Positions 41,745 to 50,684 are shown, counted from the stretch's first letter. The stretch: 52,215 nucleotides of DNA from an uncultured Clostridia bacterium (GCA_944391805.1 CALXUY010000088.1:1-52215); one strand, 5' to 3'. The notes: generated from the letters alone by a model not told the origin. Numbers and translations are program-made.

Positions 41745-42908
41745 ATGGGAAATACACCGAAATATGTACAGATAATGGATCAGATCGTGGGGGACATCCG
41801 TGCCGGGGTTTATGCCCCGGGAGACCGTCTGCCAACCGAAAAAAGCCTGATGAAGAGATACGGTGTGAGCCGCATTGTGGCCAGTACGGCACTGTCCAAT
41901 CTTGCCACAAAGGGGATTATTGTCCGTTCACAGGGGAAGGGCTCCTTTGTGGCGGATTGCCGCCGGGATGAAGAGCCGCCGGCGCCGGCGCAAAGGAAAA
42001 CGGTTGCCGTGGTGATGCCGGATATCCGCAGCAATTATTCGATTCAGATTGCCGAGGAGCTTGTCCGGGCGGCCAAGGAAGCGGGCTTTTTCTGTGCCTT
42101 TTATTTCAGCGGCAATGTGGTGGCCGAGGAGGAGGAGATTCTTTCCAACATCACCTCCGGTATCGGGCAGGAAGGCGGAAGGTATGCCGGTCTGCTGCTG
42201 TTTTCGTGCAGCACAGGGGGCTATGGCTCCGAGCTGCTGGGGCTGGCGGAGACCGATCTGCCCACCGTACTGATTGACCGCAACCTTCCGGGGCTGCCCC
42301 TGACCTGTGTGCAGACAGACAACCGCAAGGCAGTTCGGCTGGCCACCCGGTACCTGATCAATGCCGGACACCGCAATATCATGCTCTGCCTGCGTTCCAC
42401 CGGGCGGGTAACCTCGATGTTTGAGCGCATCGAAGGCTTTCTCGAGGAGATGTCGGAGCACCGGATTCTGATTGATCCCTCTATGATTGTGAAAAAAATC
42501 AACAAGCCGGATCAGCAGGAATATCTGAAAAAAACACTGCTCGAGCGCCGCGCGTCCGCGGTGATCTGCCTGAATTCCGGCACCTACCTCTCGGTCATCA
42601 GCCTGATTCGGGAGTGTGGGCTGCGCATCCCCGAGGATGTTTCGGTTGTAACGGTGGACAGCCTGCGCGGAGAGGTAAATGATATTCTCTGTGAGCCTGC
42701 GCACATTGAGCAGAACACGCGGGAGCTTTCGGATCTGGCGATCCGGAAGCTGGTGGAGCAGATGAACGGAGCGGATGCTCACATCCCGCAAACTTTTCTG
42801 GTGGAGCCGAGTATGGTTGGCGGCAGCACGGTCCGGCTATGGAAGGAGCCGACAATGCCGGGCGGCATGGAAAAGGAAGCATTTTCCGAGAATGCTACGT
42901 CCGTTTGA
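41745..42908 (+). CDS. GntR-type DNA-binding / LacI-type ligand-binding transcriptional regulator
   Basis: A 387-residue protein. Residues 5-72 are a GntR winged helix (YVQIMDQIVGDIRAGVYAPGDRLPTEKSL, GVSRIVASTALSNLATKGII, GKGSFVA). Residues about 85-365 form a periplasmic-binding-type sensor of the LacI/GalR group (VAVVMPDI, VLIDRNLPGLPLTCVQTDNRKAVRLATRYLINAGHRNI, VPEDVSVVTVDS-like LRIPEDVSVVTVDSL). This hybrid is the AraR arrangement, which usually senses a sugar. It is the best local candidate for the factor that binds the operator-like sites at 26955 and 29114, though no copy is evident at its own promoter. Confidence 0.88.
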   Translation: MGNTPKYVQIMDQIVGDIRAGVYAPGDRLPTEKSLMKRYGVSRIVASTALSNLATKGIIVRSQGKGSFVADCRRDEEPPAPAQRKTVAVVMPDIRSNYSIQIAEELVRAAKEAGFFCAFYFSGNVVAEEEEILSNITSGIGQEGGRYAGLLLFSCSTGGYGSELLGLAETDLPTVLIDRNLPGLPLTCVQTDNRKAVRLATRYLINAGHRNIMLCLRSTGRVTSMFERIEGFLEEMSEHRILIDPSMIVKKINKPDQQEYLKKTLLERRASAVICLNSGTYLSVISLIRECGLRIPEDVSVVTVDSLRGEVNDILCEPAHIEQNTRELSDLAIRKLVEQMNGADAHIPQTFLVEPSMVGGSTVRLWKEPTMPGGMEKEAFSENATSV

Positions 42909-43003
42909 ACGGCCAGGGCCTGATGGAATGCTGTAAATCTGCAGGGGCGGGAGCCGTTGCCCGCTGCGATGTAGACTGCAGTCAGATTGTATTGTAAAAT
43001 CGC

Positions 43004-43029
43004 GCCCCCGGCACATTTGTGCCGGGGGC
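43004..43029. terminator. GC-rich hairpin after the regulator
   Basis: A 12-base inverted repeat, GCCCCCGGCACA with its complement, without a T-run. It is probably a 3' hairpin of the regulator transcript. The remaining 42909-43137 stretch shows no gene. Confidence 0.5.
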
Positions 43030-43137
43030 ATACGATTGGCCAAGGTTTGAAAGCCGGCGAAATGAAGTACCCATACGGAGGGGGAGCATGGAAGGGACCC
43101 TTTTTCGAAATCAGAGCGTTTATCCTGCAATGTCTGG

Positions 43138-43183
43138 TAAAAAAATCCCCGCATCTCTGCGGTATGTCAGAGATGCGGGGATT
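43138..43183 (-). terminator. Terminator of the ackA-aldolase operon (minus strand)
   Basis: The 16-base stem AATCCCCGCATCTCTG (43144-43159) pairs with 43167-43182. Read on the minus strand it is followed by a run of T's (A's at 43138-43145). Confidence 0.88.
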
Positions 43184-43199
43184 CCTTCATAATGGGAGT

Positions 43200-43916
43200 T
43201 TATTTCATGGTGTTCAGCGTGCTGCGCGGATCGGCAGCGGCGCGCTCGGCCTCGGTTTTGTAGCCCGGGTGCTTGCCCGGGAAGCCCATTTTGACGCGCA
43301 ACTCCATCAGCTTGACCATCTGGTCGGCCGGAATTTCCTCGATGCGGCCGAGATCCATCGCGATTTTCATGATGTTGGCGTTGAACTCAACCTCCTCCAT
43401 TGTGAACATCGCGCGTGTGAGCGTGTTGCCCACGGTCAGCGCACCGTGGTTTTTGAGCATAAAGGCGTCGTGCTCCTGAATATAGGGCATCAGTGAATCG
43501 GGAATCTCCATGGTGGAGGGGGTTCCGTAGGCGCAGGTGGGCACGTCTCCGATGGTCAGCACGGCCTCGGGCAGGATGTAGCGGTCGAGCGGAATGCCGG
43601 CAACCGTAAATGCTGTTGCCACGGGCGGGTGCGCGTGCACTACGGCGTTCACGTCCGGGCGCTCACGGTAGACCCGCAGGTGCATTTTGATTTCGGAGGA
43701 GGGCTTCAGCTCGCCCTCGAGCCGGTTGCCCTCGGCGTCGATTTTGATGATCATATCCGGGGTCAGCGAACCCTTGGAAACACCGGTGGGGGTGCAGTAA
43801 AACTCATTCGGCCCCACCTTTACCGAAATGTTCCCGTCATTTGCCGCCACAAAACCGTGATCGTACAGGCGGTGGCCAACCTCGCAGATCTCCTGCTTGA
43901 TTTCGTCAACAGTCAT
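43200..43916 (-). CDS. Class II aldolase/adducin-family protein (fuculose-phosphate aldolase-like)
   Basis: A 238-residue protein. The zinc-dependent class II aldolase core has FVAANDGNIS, CTPTGVSKGSL, a Glu in LKPSSEIKMH, the zinc His pair in VVHAHPPVAT, and a third His in LKNHGALT. This fits L-fuculose- or L-rhamnulose-phosphate aldolases or methylthioribulose-phosphate dehydratase-like relatives; the substrate is not decided. The C-terminus is about 20 residues longer than the core. AAAGGATAAAAGA precedes the ATG, 18 bases after ackA, so the two are one operon ending at 43138-43183. Confidence 0.85.
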   Translation of the reverse strand: MTVDEIKQEICEVGHRLYDHGFVAANDGNISVKVGPNEFYCTPTGVSKGSLTPDMIIKIDAEGNRLEGELKPSSEIKMHLRVYRERPDVNAVVHAHPPVATAFTVAGIPLDRYILPEAVLTIGDVPTCAYGTPSTMEIPDSLMPYIQEHDAFMLKNHGALTVGNTLTRAMFTMEEVEFNANIMKIAMDLGRIEEIPADQMVKLMELRVKMGFPGKHPGYKTEAERAAADPRSTLNTMK

Positions 43917-43934
43917 TCTTTTATCCTTTCTGTA

Positions 43935-45137
43935 TCACCGGGTGAGTTCCTCGGTGTCTTTGGCAATCATCAGCTCCTCATTGGTGGGAATCACCAGCAT
44001 GCGAACCTTGGCGTCCGGGGTGGAAATATCGTATTCCGCTCTGCCGCGGATGGCCTTTTCGTTGATGGACTCGTCCACCGCCACGCCGAGGAACGCGAGG
44101 TTATCGGCCACGCGGGAGCGATAGTGCGGGTTGTTTTCACCGATGCCGCCGGCGAAGACAATCGCGTCCACGCCTCCCATTGCGGCCGCGTAGCCCCCGA
44201 TGTATTTGGTGAGCTGGTGCACCAGCATGGCTTCAACGAGCTGGCAGCGGGCGTCCCCGTCCTTGGCATGCTGCTCGACATAGCGGTTGTCGCTGGTCAC
44301 GCCGGTCAGACCCAGAATGCCGGATTTCTTGTTCATGATGTGGTCGATCTGGTCGGGCGTGAGGTTTTCCTTTTTCATCAGCAGCGGGATGATGGCAGGG
44401 TCAATCGAGCCGCAGCGGGTTCCCATCAGAATGCCCTCGAGCGGGGTCAGACCCATCGAGGTGTCAAAGCACTTGCCATTCTTCACGGCCGAGATCGAGG
44501 AGCCGTTGCCGAGGTGGCATGTGACAATGCGCAGCTCCTCAGGCTTTTTGCCCAGCATGGCGGCTGCCCGCATGCTGATGTAGCGGTGGCTGGTGCCGTG
44601 GAAGCCATAGCGGCGGATGTGGTATTTTTCGTAGTATTCATAGGGCAGAGCGTAGAGGTATGCAAAATCCGGCATGGTCTGGTGGAAGCCGGTGTCGAAC
44701 ACGGCCACCTGAGGTACGCCGGGCATCAGCTTTTCGCAGGCGCGGATGCCGGTCAGGTTGTGGGGGTTGTGCAGCGGCCCCAGCTCGCAGCACTCCTCAA
44801 TGGCGGCGATGACGTCGGGCGTGATGCGCACCGAGCCGGAGAATTTCTCACCTCCGTGCAGCACGCGGTGCCCCACGGCCGAAATTTCGGAGAGCGAGGA
44901 GATCACCCCGTGCTCCTTTGAGGTCAGCGCGTCGATGACCAGCGCGATGGCCTCCGCGTGGTTGTTCATCCGCACCTCCACCTTGTAGTCGTCGCGGCCC
45001 GGAACCGAGTGCTTGAAGCTGCCGCCCTCGATGCCGATGCTGTCGGCCACGCCCTTTGCGAGCAGCGTCTCGTTTTCCATGTTGATGAGCTGATACTTGA
45101 CGGACGAGCTGCCCGCGTTGATCACCAGAATTTTCAT
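43935..45137 (-). CDS. ackA: Acetate kinase
   Basis: A 400-residue enzyme that interconverts acetyl phosphate plus ADP with acetate plus ATP, giving ATP during fermentation. Motifs: N-terminal ILVINAGSSSVKY, GHRVLHGGEKF, VAVFDTGFHQTMP, YGFHGTSHRY, HLGNGSSI, GLTPLEGILMGTRCGSIDP and FAGGIGEN. All key residues of the family are visible and the length is standard. ATG 45137 has AGGAGG about 12 bases upstream; the frame is open further upstream without support. No pta is in the window. Confidence 0.97.
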   Translation of the reverse strand: MKILVINAGSSSVKYQLINMENETLLAKGVADSIGIEGGSFKHSVPGRDDYKVEVRMNNHAEAIALVIDALTSKEHGVISSLSEISAVGHRVLHGGEKFSGSVRITPDVIAAIEECCELGPLHNPHNLTGIRACEKLMPGVPQVAVFDTGFHQTMPDFAYLYALPYEYYEKYHIRRYGFHGTSHRYISMRAAAMLGKKPEELRIVTCHLGNGSSISAVKNGKCFDTSMGLTPLEGILMGTRCGSIDPAIIPLLMKKENLTPDQIDHIMNKKSGILGLTGVTSDNRYVEQHAKDGDARCQLVEAMLVHQLTKYIGGYAAAMGGVDAIVFAGGIGENNPHYRSRVADNLAFLGVAVDESINEKAIRGRAEYDISTPDAKVRMLVIPTNEELMIAKDTEELTR

Positions 45138-45272
45138 GCAGAACTGTTCCTCCTGATGGCGCCCCGCCGGGCGGGGAACCGGAATAATTGATGTGAGATC
45201 GGCCCACGGAACCCTCTCCGGGGCAGCGCATGATCCCCCGGGAGCTTTGCGGTGGGGGATCTGATCCATATT

Positions 45273-45301
45273 ATTATAAACGAATTTTCGCGGAATTGCA
45301 A
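45273..45301 (-). promoter_or_regulatory. Promoter of ackA
   Basis: Minus strand: TTGCAA (45296-45301), 17 bases, TATAAT (45273-45278). The leader is about 130 bases and contains GC-rich hairpins near 45160-45250. Confidence 0.75.
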
Positions 45302-45404
45302 GAGGAATTGCAAATTTTTTTCAAAAAGTTGCCGTGGCTCCGCGGGCCTTTGGCCGGCGCGCGCCGTTGCTCACTCCAATGTGCGCTCCTCTGCGGCGGT
45401 AGCT

Positions 45405-46475
45405 TTATTGCTGCTTATGCGATGTGAAATGCAGGAACATCCAGCAGAATATCCCGAGCAGCAGCCATGGCGAGACTGCGGCGAGCACGATAAGGGGGAC
45501 GGAGGGCTTACCGTTCCGGCCGGTGCGCTGGCGGGCCATGCGCAGGTTCCAAACGGTCAGCAGGACGCCTTGTGTGAGATAGATCAGCGAGCAGAAACCG
45601 ATCAGAAAAATCACCCATCCGTCGGGGGAACCGTTTGGGTCGGTCGGGTCATCGGGCGCTGCCGGATCGGAGGGAGCGTCGGAGCCGGCCATGTCGGTTG
45701 ATTCGCCCGATCCGCCGGGGCGGTCTGTTTCCGCCGGATTTTCAACGCCGTTGAGGCCGATCAGCGACACATGCTCCAAAAAGGCGCTTTCCGGCACCTT
45801 TGTGTCGGGATTCTCAAATGTCACCTCCTCCAGACAATAACAGTAATCAAAGGCGTTTTCCCCGATCTCGGCCACGTTTGCCGGAATCGTCAGCCTGCGC
45901 AGCTGGGGGGCCTCGAGAAAGCAGGCAGGAATGCGGGTCACCTTGGGGCCGATCTGCACGGTCGCATCCTCGTATGAAACCGTAAACAGGTATCCGCTCC
46001 GCGCGTCCGCATCGGCGCAGTTGACCGCGTCAAAAATCAGCGTGCGCAGCCCGCTGCTGTAAAATGCCTCTGTGCCGATGGAGGTAACACCCTCGGGGAT
46101 ATGAACCGAGCTGAGCTTTGCGCAGGCATAAAACGCCTGTTCCCCGATGGTTTGCAGTCCCTCCGGAAGCGGGGCGGATTCCAGTCCCGAGCAGAAGGAA
46201 AAGGCCTCGTCTCCGATGGTTTGCAGGCTGTCGGGAAACTGTATCTCGGTCAGGCTGAAAAAGTTGCGGAAGGCGCCGTCGGCAATATGCGTCACCCCGT
46301 CGGCGATGCGGATGGACGCGGCGCTGCGGTAATCGGCAGTATCCTCGGCTGTCACCTCGGTTTTGTCCTCACCGATGGTCACGGTCGTGTCGTCTGCGGC
46401 GGACGCAAATATGGGCAGCAGAGCAAACAGCAGTACAATCGATACGAATGCAAAGAGACGGGTACGGGCGTTCAT
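45405..46475 (-). CDS. Secreted BspA-type leucine-rich repeat protein with two C-terminal membrane spans
   Basis: A 356-residue protein. A signal peptide (cleavage near ASAAD) is followed by five or more LRR_5/BspA repeats of about 23 residues (PDSLQTIGDEAFSFCSGL, PEGLQTIGEQAFYACAKL, PEGVTSIGTEAFYSSGL). An Asp/Pro-rich linker leads to two hydrophobic spans (about 278-302 and 320-345) separated by a basic loop (RMARQRTGRNGK). The repeat domain is outside the cell. AAAGGAG precedes ATG 46475; the longer frame to 46562 has no site. It follows rsmA by 102 bases and may be cotranscribed. Confidence 0.82.
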   Translation of the reverse strand: MNARTRLFAFVSIVLLFALLPIFASAADDTTVTIGEDKTEVTAEDTADYRSAASIRIADGVTHIADGAFRNFFSLTEIQFPDSLQTIGDEAFSFCSGLESAPLPEGLQTIGEQAFYACAKLSSVHIPEGVTSIGTEAFYSSGLRTLIFDAVNCADADARSGYLFTVSYEDATVQIGPKVTRIPACFLEAPQLRRLTIPANVAEIGENAFDYCYCLEEVTFENPDTKVPESAFLEHVSLIGLNGVENPAETDRPGGSGESTDMAGSDAPSDPAAPDDPTDPNGSPDGWVIFLIGFCSLIYLTQGVLLTVWNLRMARQRTGRNGKPSVPLIVLAAVSPWLLLGIFCWMFLHFTSHKQQ

Positions 46476-46577
46476 AGAAGTGCTCCTTTCGATGGTGATA
46501 TACAGCGGTATAGTCCTGTCCCGGCGGCACGTTGGAGTGGGCGGCACACAAAGGACCGGCATTGAGCCGGCGCGCGT

Positions 46578-47471
46578 TCAAAAGCCGGCGCCGGGCGCTG
46601 TCCGGTTTGCGGTCAGGCAGTCCAGAATGTAGTCGGAGAGTGCGGTGAACTGCGCGATGTCAAGGCATTCTCCGCGCACGTTCAGGGGCTGCCCGATGTG
46701 AGCGACCGCGCCGCGGATCTGCTCACGGTTCAGCTCGGGAAAACCGGCGGCCAGCGCGTTGGGCAGCGTCTTGCGCCGCTGCCCGAAGGCCGCCTTGATG
46801 GTGCGGAACAGCATCTCCTCGCTGCGCGGCTGACAGGGAGGCTGGCGCCACAGCACAATGTGTACCACCGCAGAATTGACCTTTGGCGTTGGCAGAAACC
46901 GGGAGGCCGGCACCGTAAACAGCTTTTGCGCCTGCCCGAAATAGGAAACAGATGCGGTAACGGCTCCGTAGGCGCGGGAGCCGGGCTGCGCACAGAGCCG
47001 GCTGGCCACCTCGTCCTGTACCATCACGGTAATGCTCTGAAAGGGCAGGCGGGACTCCAGCAGCTTCATCAGAATAGGGGTCGTGATATAATATGGCAGG
47101 TTGGCGCAGACCGCCACCGGTCCGGCAGCAAAATCCGCCGCAAGCAGGCCGGCAAGATCGGCCTGCAGCACGTCGGCCTGTATCACCTGCACATTTCCGC
47201 AGTCCCCCAGTGTGTCCTCCAGCACCGGAATGAGATTGCGGTCAACCTCCAGGGCTACAACCCGGCGGTAGCGCGCGGCCAGCGAACGGGTCAGCGTGCC
47301 GATGCCCGGACCGATCTCCAGCACAGTGGCATCCCGGCTGACCAGACAGGCGTCGGCAATGCTGTCCACCGTTGTGGAATCGGTCAGAAAATTCTGGCCA
47401 AGCTCCTTGCGAAAGCCGATGCCGTGCACGGACATAATCTTCCGTATGGTTTTTGGATCGCATAAATTCAT
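46578..47471 (-). CDS. rsmA: 16S rRNA (adenine1518-N6/adenine1519-N6)-dimethyltransferase
   Basis: A 297-residue KsgA/RsmA enzyme. Motifs: KELGQNFLTD at the N-terminus, SAM-binding LEIGPGIGTLTRSLA, VVALEVDRNLIPVL, the catalytic NLPYYITTPIL motif, and the C-terminal KVNSAVVHI and RRKTLPNAL segments. It methylates two adjacent adenines in helix 45 of 16S rRNA. AAAGGACAAG precedes the ATG, and a promoter lies about 36 bases upstream. Confidence 0.97.
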   Translation of the reverse strand: MNLCDPKTIRKIMSVHGIGFRKELGQNFLTDSTTVDSIADACLVSRDATVLEIGPGIGTLTRSLAARYRRVVALEVDRNLIPVLEDTLGDCGNVQVIQADVLQADLAGLLAADFAAGPVAVCANLPYYITTPILMKLLESRLPFQSITVMVQDEVASRLCAQPGSRAYGAVTASVSYFGQAQKLFTVPASRFLPTPKVNSAVVHIVLWRQPPCQPRSEEMLFRTIKAAFGQRRKTLPNALAAGFPELNREQIRGAVAHIGQPLNVRGECLDIAQFTALSDYILDCLTANRTAPGAGF

Positions 47472-47507
47472 CAGTTTCTTGTCCTTTCTGGAGGTGAAAG
47501 CTACCTT

Positions 47508-47536
47508 ATTTTATCATATTCGGCCGTTAAAATCAA
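47508..47536 (-). promoter_or_regulatory. Promoter of rsmA
   Basis: Minus strand: TTGATT (47531-47536), 17 bases, TAAAAT (47508-47513). Confidence 0.65.
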
Positions 47537-47585
47537 GCGATGTCCCTCTTTTTTTCAAAAAATGCAAAGTTTTTTCAAAAGTCTA

Positions 47586-47614
47586 TTGACAAAATCCAGT
47601 TTTTAGGTTATAAT
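47586..47614 (+). promoter_or_regulatory. Promoter of tRNA-Thr
   Basis: Perfect consensus: TTGACA (47586-47591), 17 bases, TATAAT (47609-47614), ending 20 bases before the tRNA. Confidence 0.88.
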
Positions 47615-47634
47615 AATGGTATTCTGAACCTTTT

Positions 47635-47710
47635 GCTGGTGTAGCACAGTCGGTAGTGCAGCTGATTCGTAATCAGCAGGTCGTAAGTTCAAGTCTTATC
47701 ACCAGCTCCA
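47635..47710 (+). tRNA. tRNA-Thr (anticodon CGU)
   Basis: A full cloverleaf. Acceptor stem GCTGGTG/CACCAGC, D-stem GCAC/GTGC, anticodon stem GCTGA/TCAGC with loop TTCGTAA (anticodon CGT, reads ACG). The T-stem is GTAAG/CTTAT with loop TTCAAGT. Discriminator T, then an encoded CCA at 47708-47710. Confidence 0.95.
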
Positions 47711-47948
47711 GAAAATCATTGTTGGTTTTGAGAGAACCCCTAAAAATCCCACTGACATGATTTTCCGCATCATCCCGTACAGGGATGTGTGCCTAATCGG
47801 ACGGCCTTGTCCGGAGAGATGAGAGACCTCCGGCCGGGGTGTCCGAACCCCATCGTTCCTGCAGGGCTTTCTTGGCACGGCTCGATGCAGGAACCACCCC
47901 CTTGTCCCTGCCTGGACTTGGTACATCCCCATCGGCAGGGACTTTTTT
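47711..47948 (+). ncRNA. Structured RNA downstream of tRNA-Thr, ending in a terminator
   Basis: No coding sequence. A chain of strong hairpins: CATCCC/GGGATG (about 47770-47787), CGGAC/GTCCG (about 47798-47814), GGGGT/ACCCC (about 47837-47852) and GTTCCTGCA/TGCAGGAAC (about 47855-47894). The last is GTCCCTGCC (47904-47912) with GGCAGGGAC (47934-47942) plus six T's. It is presumably cotranscribed with the tRNA and released by processing. I checked it by eye against SRP RNA, RNase P RNA and tmRNA landmarks without a match; 6S RNA cannot be excluded. Confidence 0.5.
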
Positions 47949-48032
47949 GTGCGCTTGCGCGCCGGAGGAAGGCCGGCGGCAGGCGGATATGATGTTTGGA
48001 GACGGACATGGCAAAAAAATTTCAGCCGCCAC

Positions 48033-48061
48033 TTGACAAATACAAAAAAAGAGGCTATAAT
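48033..48061 (+). promoter_or_regulatory. Promoter of the DUF308 gene
   Basis: Perfect consensus: TTGACA (48033-48038), 17 bases, TATAAT (48056-48061). Confidence 0.85.
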
Positions 48062-48104
48062 ATAGTATTGAAGCAGACAAATTTTTTATCAATAGGAGGG
48101 AACG

Positions 48105-48572
48105 ATGTCTAAATCCAAATTTACAATAGACAACAACCTGCTGCAGGCCATCCTGTACATTGTTGTGGGACTGTTGTTCTGCATCTTTCGGGCAAGCGCG
48201 CTGAACTGGCTGTTGACCATTGTCGGCATTTTGTTTGTGGTGCAGGGGGTGCTCTGCCTGACACGGAAGGACACGGTTGGCGGAGTAGTCGGATTGGTCA
48301 TCGGGCTGCTGCTGATTTTTGGCGGCTGGTTCTTTGTGAGCTTTGTGATGATTGTGTTCGGCGTTCTGATCATCGTCAAGGGCGTGCTGGATCTGATGAA
48401 TGCAATGAAGCAGAAAAACAACCTGCTGCCCCTGATTCTGGCAGTGCTGACGATTGCGGTCGGCGTGCTGCTGATTGTGGCGCAGAGCCTTACGCTGAAC
48501 TGGTTCTTCATTCTGCTCGGCATTGTCTTTATTGTCAACGGCGTGCTGGCGCTGGTGGGCAAAAAAATCTGA
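48105..48572 (+). CDS. DUF308 (HdeD-like) membrane protein
   Basis: A 155-residue, very hydrophobic protein with six predicted spans arranged as three similar pairs (ILYIVVGLLFCIF..., ...GVVGLVIGLLLIFGG, ...LPLILAVLTIAVGVLLIV). Each pair ends in a short polar turn, the repeat typical of DUF308/HdeD-like proteins. The function of the family in Gram-positives is unknown; the E. coli namesake is linked to acid stress. AGGAGGG precedes the ATG. Single gene with its own promoter. Confidence 0.85.
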   Translation: MSKSKFTIDNNLLQAILYIVVGLLFCIFRASALNWLLTIVGILFVVQGVLCLTRKDTVGGVVGLVIGLLLIFGGWFFVSFVMIVFGVLIIVKGVLDLMNAMKQKNNLLPLILAVLTIAVGVLLIVAQSLTLNWFFILLGIVFIVNGVLALVGKKI

Positions 48573-48685
48573 AGCGGATGGCGGACCGCCGTGGATGGCG
48601 GGTTCCGTTGGGTGCTCCGCAGGTATGAATGCTTTGCTTCGCTTTGTGCGATGGCAGTGCAGGCTTCCGGTGGGAGCACAGGCAC

Positions 48686-48715
48686 GAGGTCTCCGTCCCG
48701 AAGGGCGGAGACCTC
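48686..48715. other. Perfect 10-base hairpin in a gene-free stretch
   Basis: GAGGTCTCCG (48686-48695) pairs with CGGAGACCTC (48706-48715). No T-run follows. The 48573-48822 stretch otherwise holds no recognisable gene. Confidence 0.5.
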
Positions 48716-48822
48716 GCAGCGTTTCCGCCGCCTGACGGAGCCGTTCCGGCAGAGCTTTGCCGGCTGGACGGAGGCGGGCGCCGGTTCAGACCTTCCTGCT
48801 CCCGGCGTCCGGCAACAGAAAA

Positions 48823-48849
48823 GGGAGGGGCTTTGCAAAGCTCCCTCCC
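48823..48849 (-). terminator. Terminator of the NYN/PIN-like gene
   Basis: The minus-strand stem GGGAGGGAGCTTTG folds on CAAAGCCCCTCCC with one mismatch, followed by TTTT on the minus strand, 15 bases after the stop codon. Confidence 0.75.
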
Positions 48850-48864
48850 GTGCCTGCCCGTCGG

Positions 48865-49593
48865 TCAGAGCAGCGGCTCGATCAGTCCGAACAGCGCTGT
48901 CCCCTCCACGGACCCGTATTTGTGTACCAGGTCGTTGAAGATCAGATCGCGGCCGTTTTCCTTGTCGATGTACTTCACTGCGACCGAGGCCACGTGCGAA
49001 ATTTTGGTTCCGCCGGTCTTCTTTTTGCTCAGCACCTGCTGCACCGCGTTGTTGAGCGTTCCCTTGTTGGGCGTGGTGTTTTTGCCTGCGGGGGCGGTGG
49101 GCTTATCGGAGGCGGGCGTTTCTTTTCCGGCGGCGATCGCCGCTTTTTTCGCAGACGGCGCCGCTTTTTTTGTGCCGTTCTGCTTTTTGGCAGGGAGCGC
49201 GGCAGGCGCCGGCTGGCTGCACTGGTCAATTGCGGGAGCCATTTCAATGCGGTGCATGCCCACGCTGTTCCAGAAGGAAATTGTGTTGCGGTAGTCGGCA
49301 TCCCGGCTGACAATGATGTACTGGTGATCGGCGTTCTGCTCCGCACCGATCAGACTGCCCAGAAAGCTGACCAGCTGCATATCCAGCGATTGCTTTCCGC
49401 TGGCAATCTCGTAGGCAGTAAAGTGTGCGCGCAGGCCGTTTTCAATCACCTCTACCAGCACGCGCAGGTTGATCAGATTGGCGTTTTTGGTGTAGAACAG
49501 ATAGACATAGTCGCTCTCGGACAGTGCGGAAAGCCCGTTCAGACCTCCCTCGTGAACGTTTTCAAAATCAATCAGAAAATGGCGATTCATCAT
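48865..49593 (-). CDS. NYN/PIN-like domain protein with Lys/Ala-rich linker
   Basis: A 242-residue protein. The N-terminal PIN-like fold (about 1-125) has acidic positions expected for a metal-dependent nuclease: LIDFENV, KQSLDMQLVSFLGSLI and YIIVSRDADYRN. A long Lys/Ala/Pro-rich disordered segment (about 140-190) follows, then a small helical C-terminal domain (TKISHVASVAVKYIDKENG...). A role in RNA turnover is plausible from the fold only. Start 49593, or Met two codon (49590), has GAGG about 8-11 bases upstream. The transcript has a leader of about 140 bases. Confidence 0.75.
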   Translation of the reverse strand: MMNRHFLIDFENVHEGGLNGLSALSESDYVYLFYTKNANLINLRVLVEVIENGLRAHFTAYEIASGKQSLDMQLVSFLGSLIGAEQNADHQYIIVSRDADYRNTISFWNSVGMHRIEMAPAIDQCSQPAPAALPAKKQNGTKKAAPSAKKAAIAAGKETPASDKPTAPAGKNTTPNKGTLNNAVQQVLSKKKTGGTKISHVASVAVKYIDKENGRDLIFNDLVHKYGSVEGTALFGLIEPLL

Positions 49594-49740
49594 TTACTAA
49601 CCTCATTTCACCTCAATATCAAGCATTCGGGGACTCCCCCGCTATTTCAAGCGGCAGATGCACAGAGCCGGATACAAAAACGAGCCCCGTCCGTCCGGGA
49701 GGGGGAGCATCTGCCGGCATTCGGTTACCGATCGGTTTCT

Positions 49741-49769
49741 ATTATATCACAGCCTGACGCATTTGTCAA
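49741..49769 (-). promoter_or_regulatory. Promoter of the NYN/PIN-like gene
   Basis: Minus strand perfect consensus: TTGACA (49764-49769), 17 bases, TATAAT (49741-49746). Confidence 0.85.
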
Positions 49770-50225
49770 TGTGCTTGGCGGAATCAAATGCGGCGTGGGC
49801 ATAAAAAAACGCCGGATAGCGGCAATTTCCGGGAACCCGTCCACCGGTGGCGGTCCGCATATTGCGGCGGAATCGCGCGGGGGACGCCGTGACGGAATTG
49901 GTTTGCCGGATTGCGGAGCGCCGTACCCGGTATCCTCGGACATGCCGCGGAAGCCGCACGTGATGGGAATTTTCCGCACACACTCGGAACCGACTGTGCA
50001 CGGCGATCACTGTGAATATCTTAATTTCAATGTTTTATCGGAATGGCAATACCGCCGAATCAGCGCGCGCGGCCGGAAGCTGCCTGTAGGCACGCGAAGG
50101 CTGCGGAGCGTCGGGTGGGGGAAGCGGAGCGCAATCGCGGTTCCTGTCCTGATCGCACATGCCCGCAAAAGGCAGCCCCATCACGGGGATCGCCGCGCGG
50201 AGAGGCAAGGGCGCCTTGTTGTCGC
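49770..50225. other. Gene-free GC-rich spacer
   Basis: About 450 bases between the NYN promoter and the rnhA stop. Several frames are open on both strands, but none has a ribosome site or family similarity. No repeat or convincing RNA was seen. Confidence 0.5.
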
Positions 50226-50684
50226 TCACTGCTGCCGGAGGCTGTCCGCATAAGCGGTTGCCAGACGGTCGCAGCGCTCGTTATAGGGGTGACCGGCGTG
50301 TCCCTTCACCCAGACAAGCCGCACCCGGTGCCGGCTCATCAGCCCGAGCAGACGCTCCCACAGGTCGGCGTTCAGTGCCGGGGAGTTGTCGGCCTTTTTC
50401 CAGCCCCGGCTGCGCCAGCTTTCGGCCCAGCCGCGCTCCAGCGCGTCGATCACGTATTTGGAATCGGAGGTCAGGGTGACCTCGCACGGCTCCCGCAGCG
50501 CCTCCAGCGCCGCAATGACCGCGGTCAGCTCCATGCGGTTGTTGGTAGTCATTTGCTCGCCGCCGCAGAGCTCCTTTTCATGCCCCCGGTAGACCAGAAC
50601 CGCGCCCCATCCGCCAACTCCGGGGTTGCCCCGGCAGGAGCCGTCGGTGTAAATATCAACGTGTTTCAAACTTTTGTTATCCAT
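50226..50684 (-). CDS. rnhA: Ribonuclease HI
   Basis: A 152-residue enzyme that cuts RNA in RNA-DNA hybrids. Catalytic residues are visible in order: Asp in [12 protein letters not shown], Glu in [13 protein letters not shown], Asp in [12 protein letters not shown], and Asp in NERCDRLA. The basic protrusion [17 protein letters not shown] is present, as in the E. coli type. ATG 50684 has AAGGAAG 6-7 bases upstream; the longer frame to 50744 starts inside the promoter. Confidence 0.96.
   Translation of the reverse strand: MDNKSLKHVDIYTDGSCRGNPGVGGWGAVLVYRGHEKELCGGEQMTTNNRMELTAVIAALEALREPCEVTLTSDSKYVIDALERGWAESWRSRGWKKADNSPALNADLWERLLGLMSRHRVRLVWVKGHAGHPYNERCDRLATAYADSLRQQ

Noticed and set aside
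43015..43154. Possible small gene between the GntR/LacI regulator and the aldolase
   Set aside because: Open frames there overlap two hairpins and lack ribosome sites.
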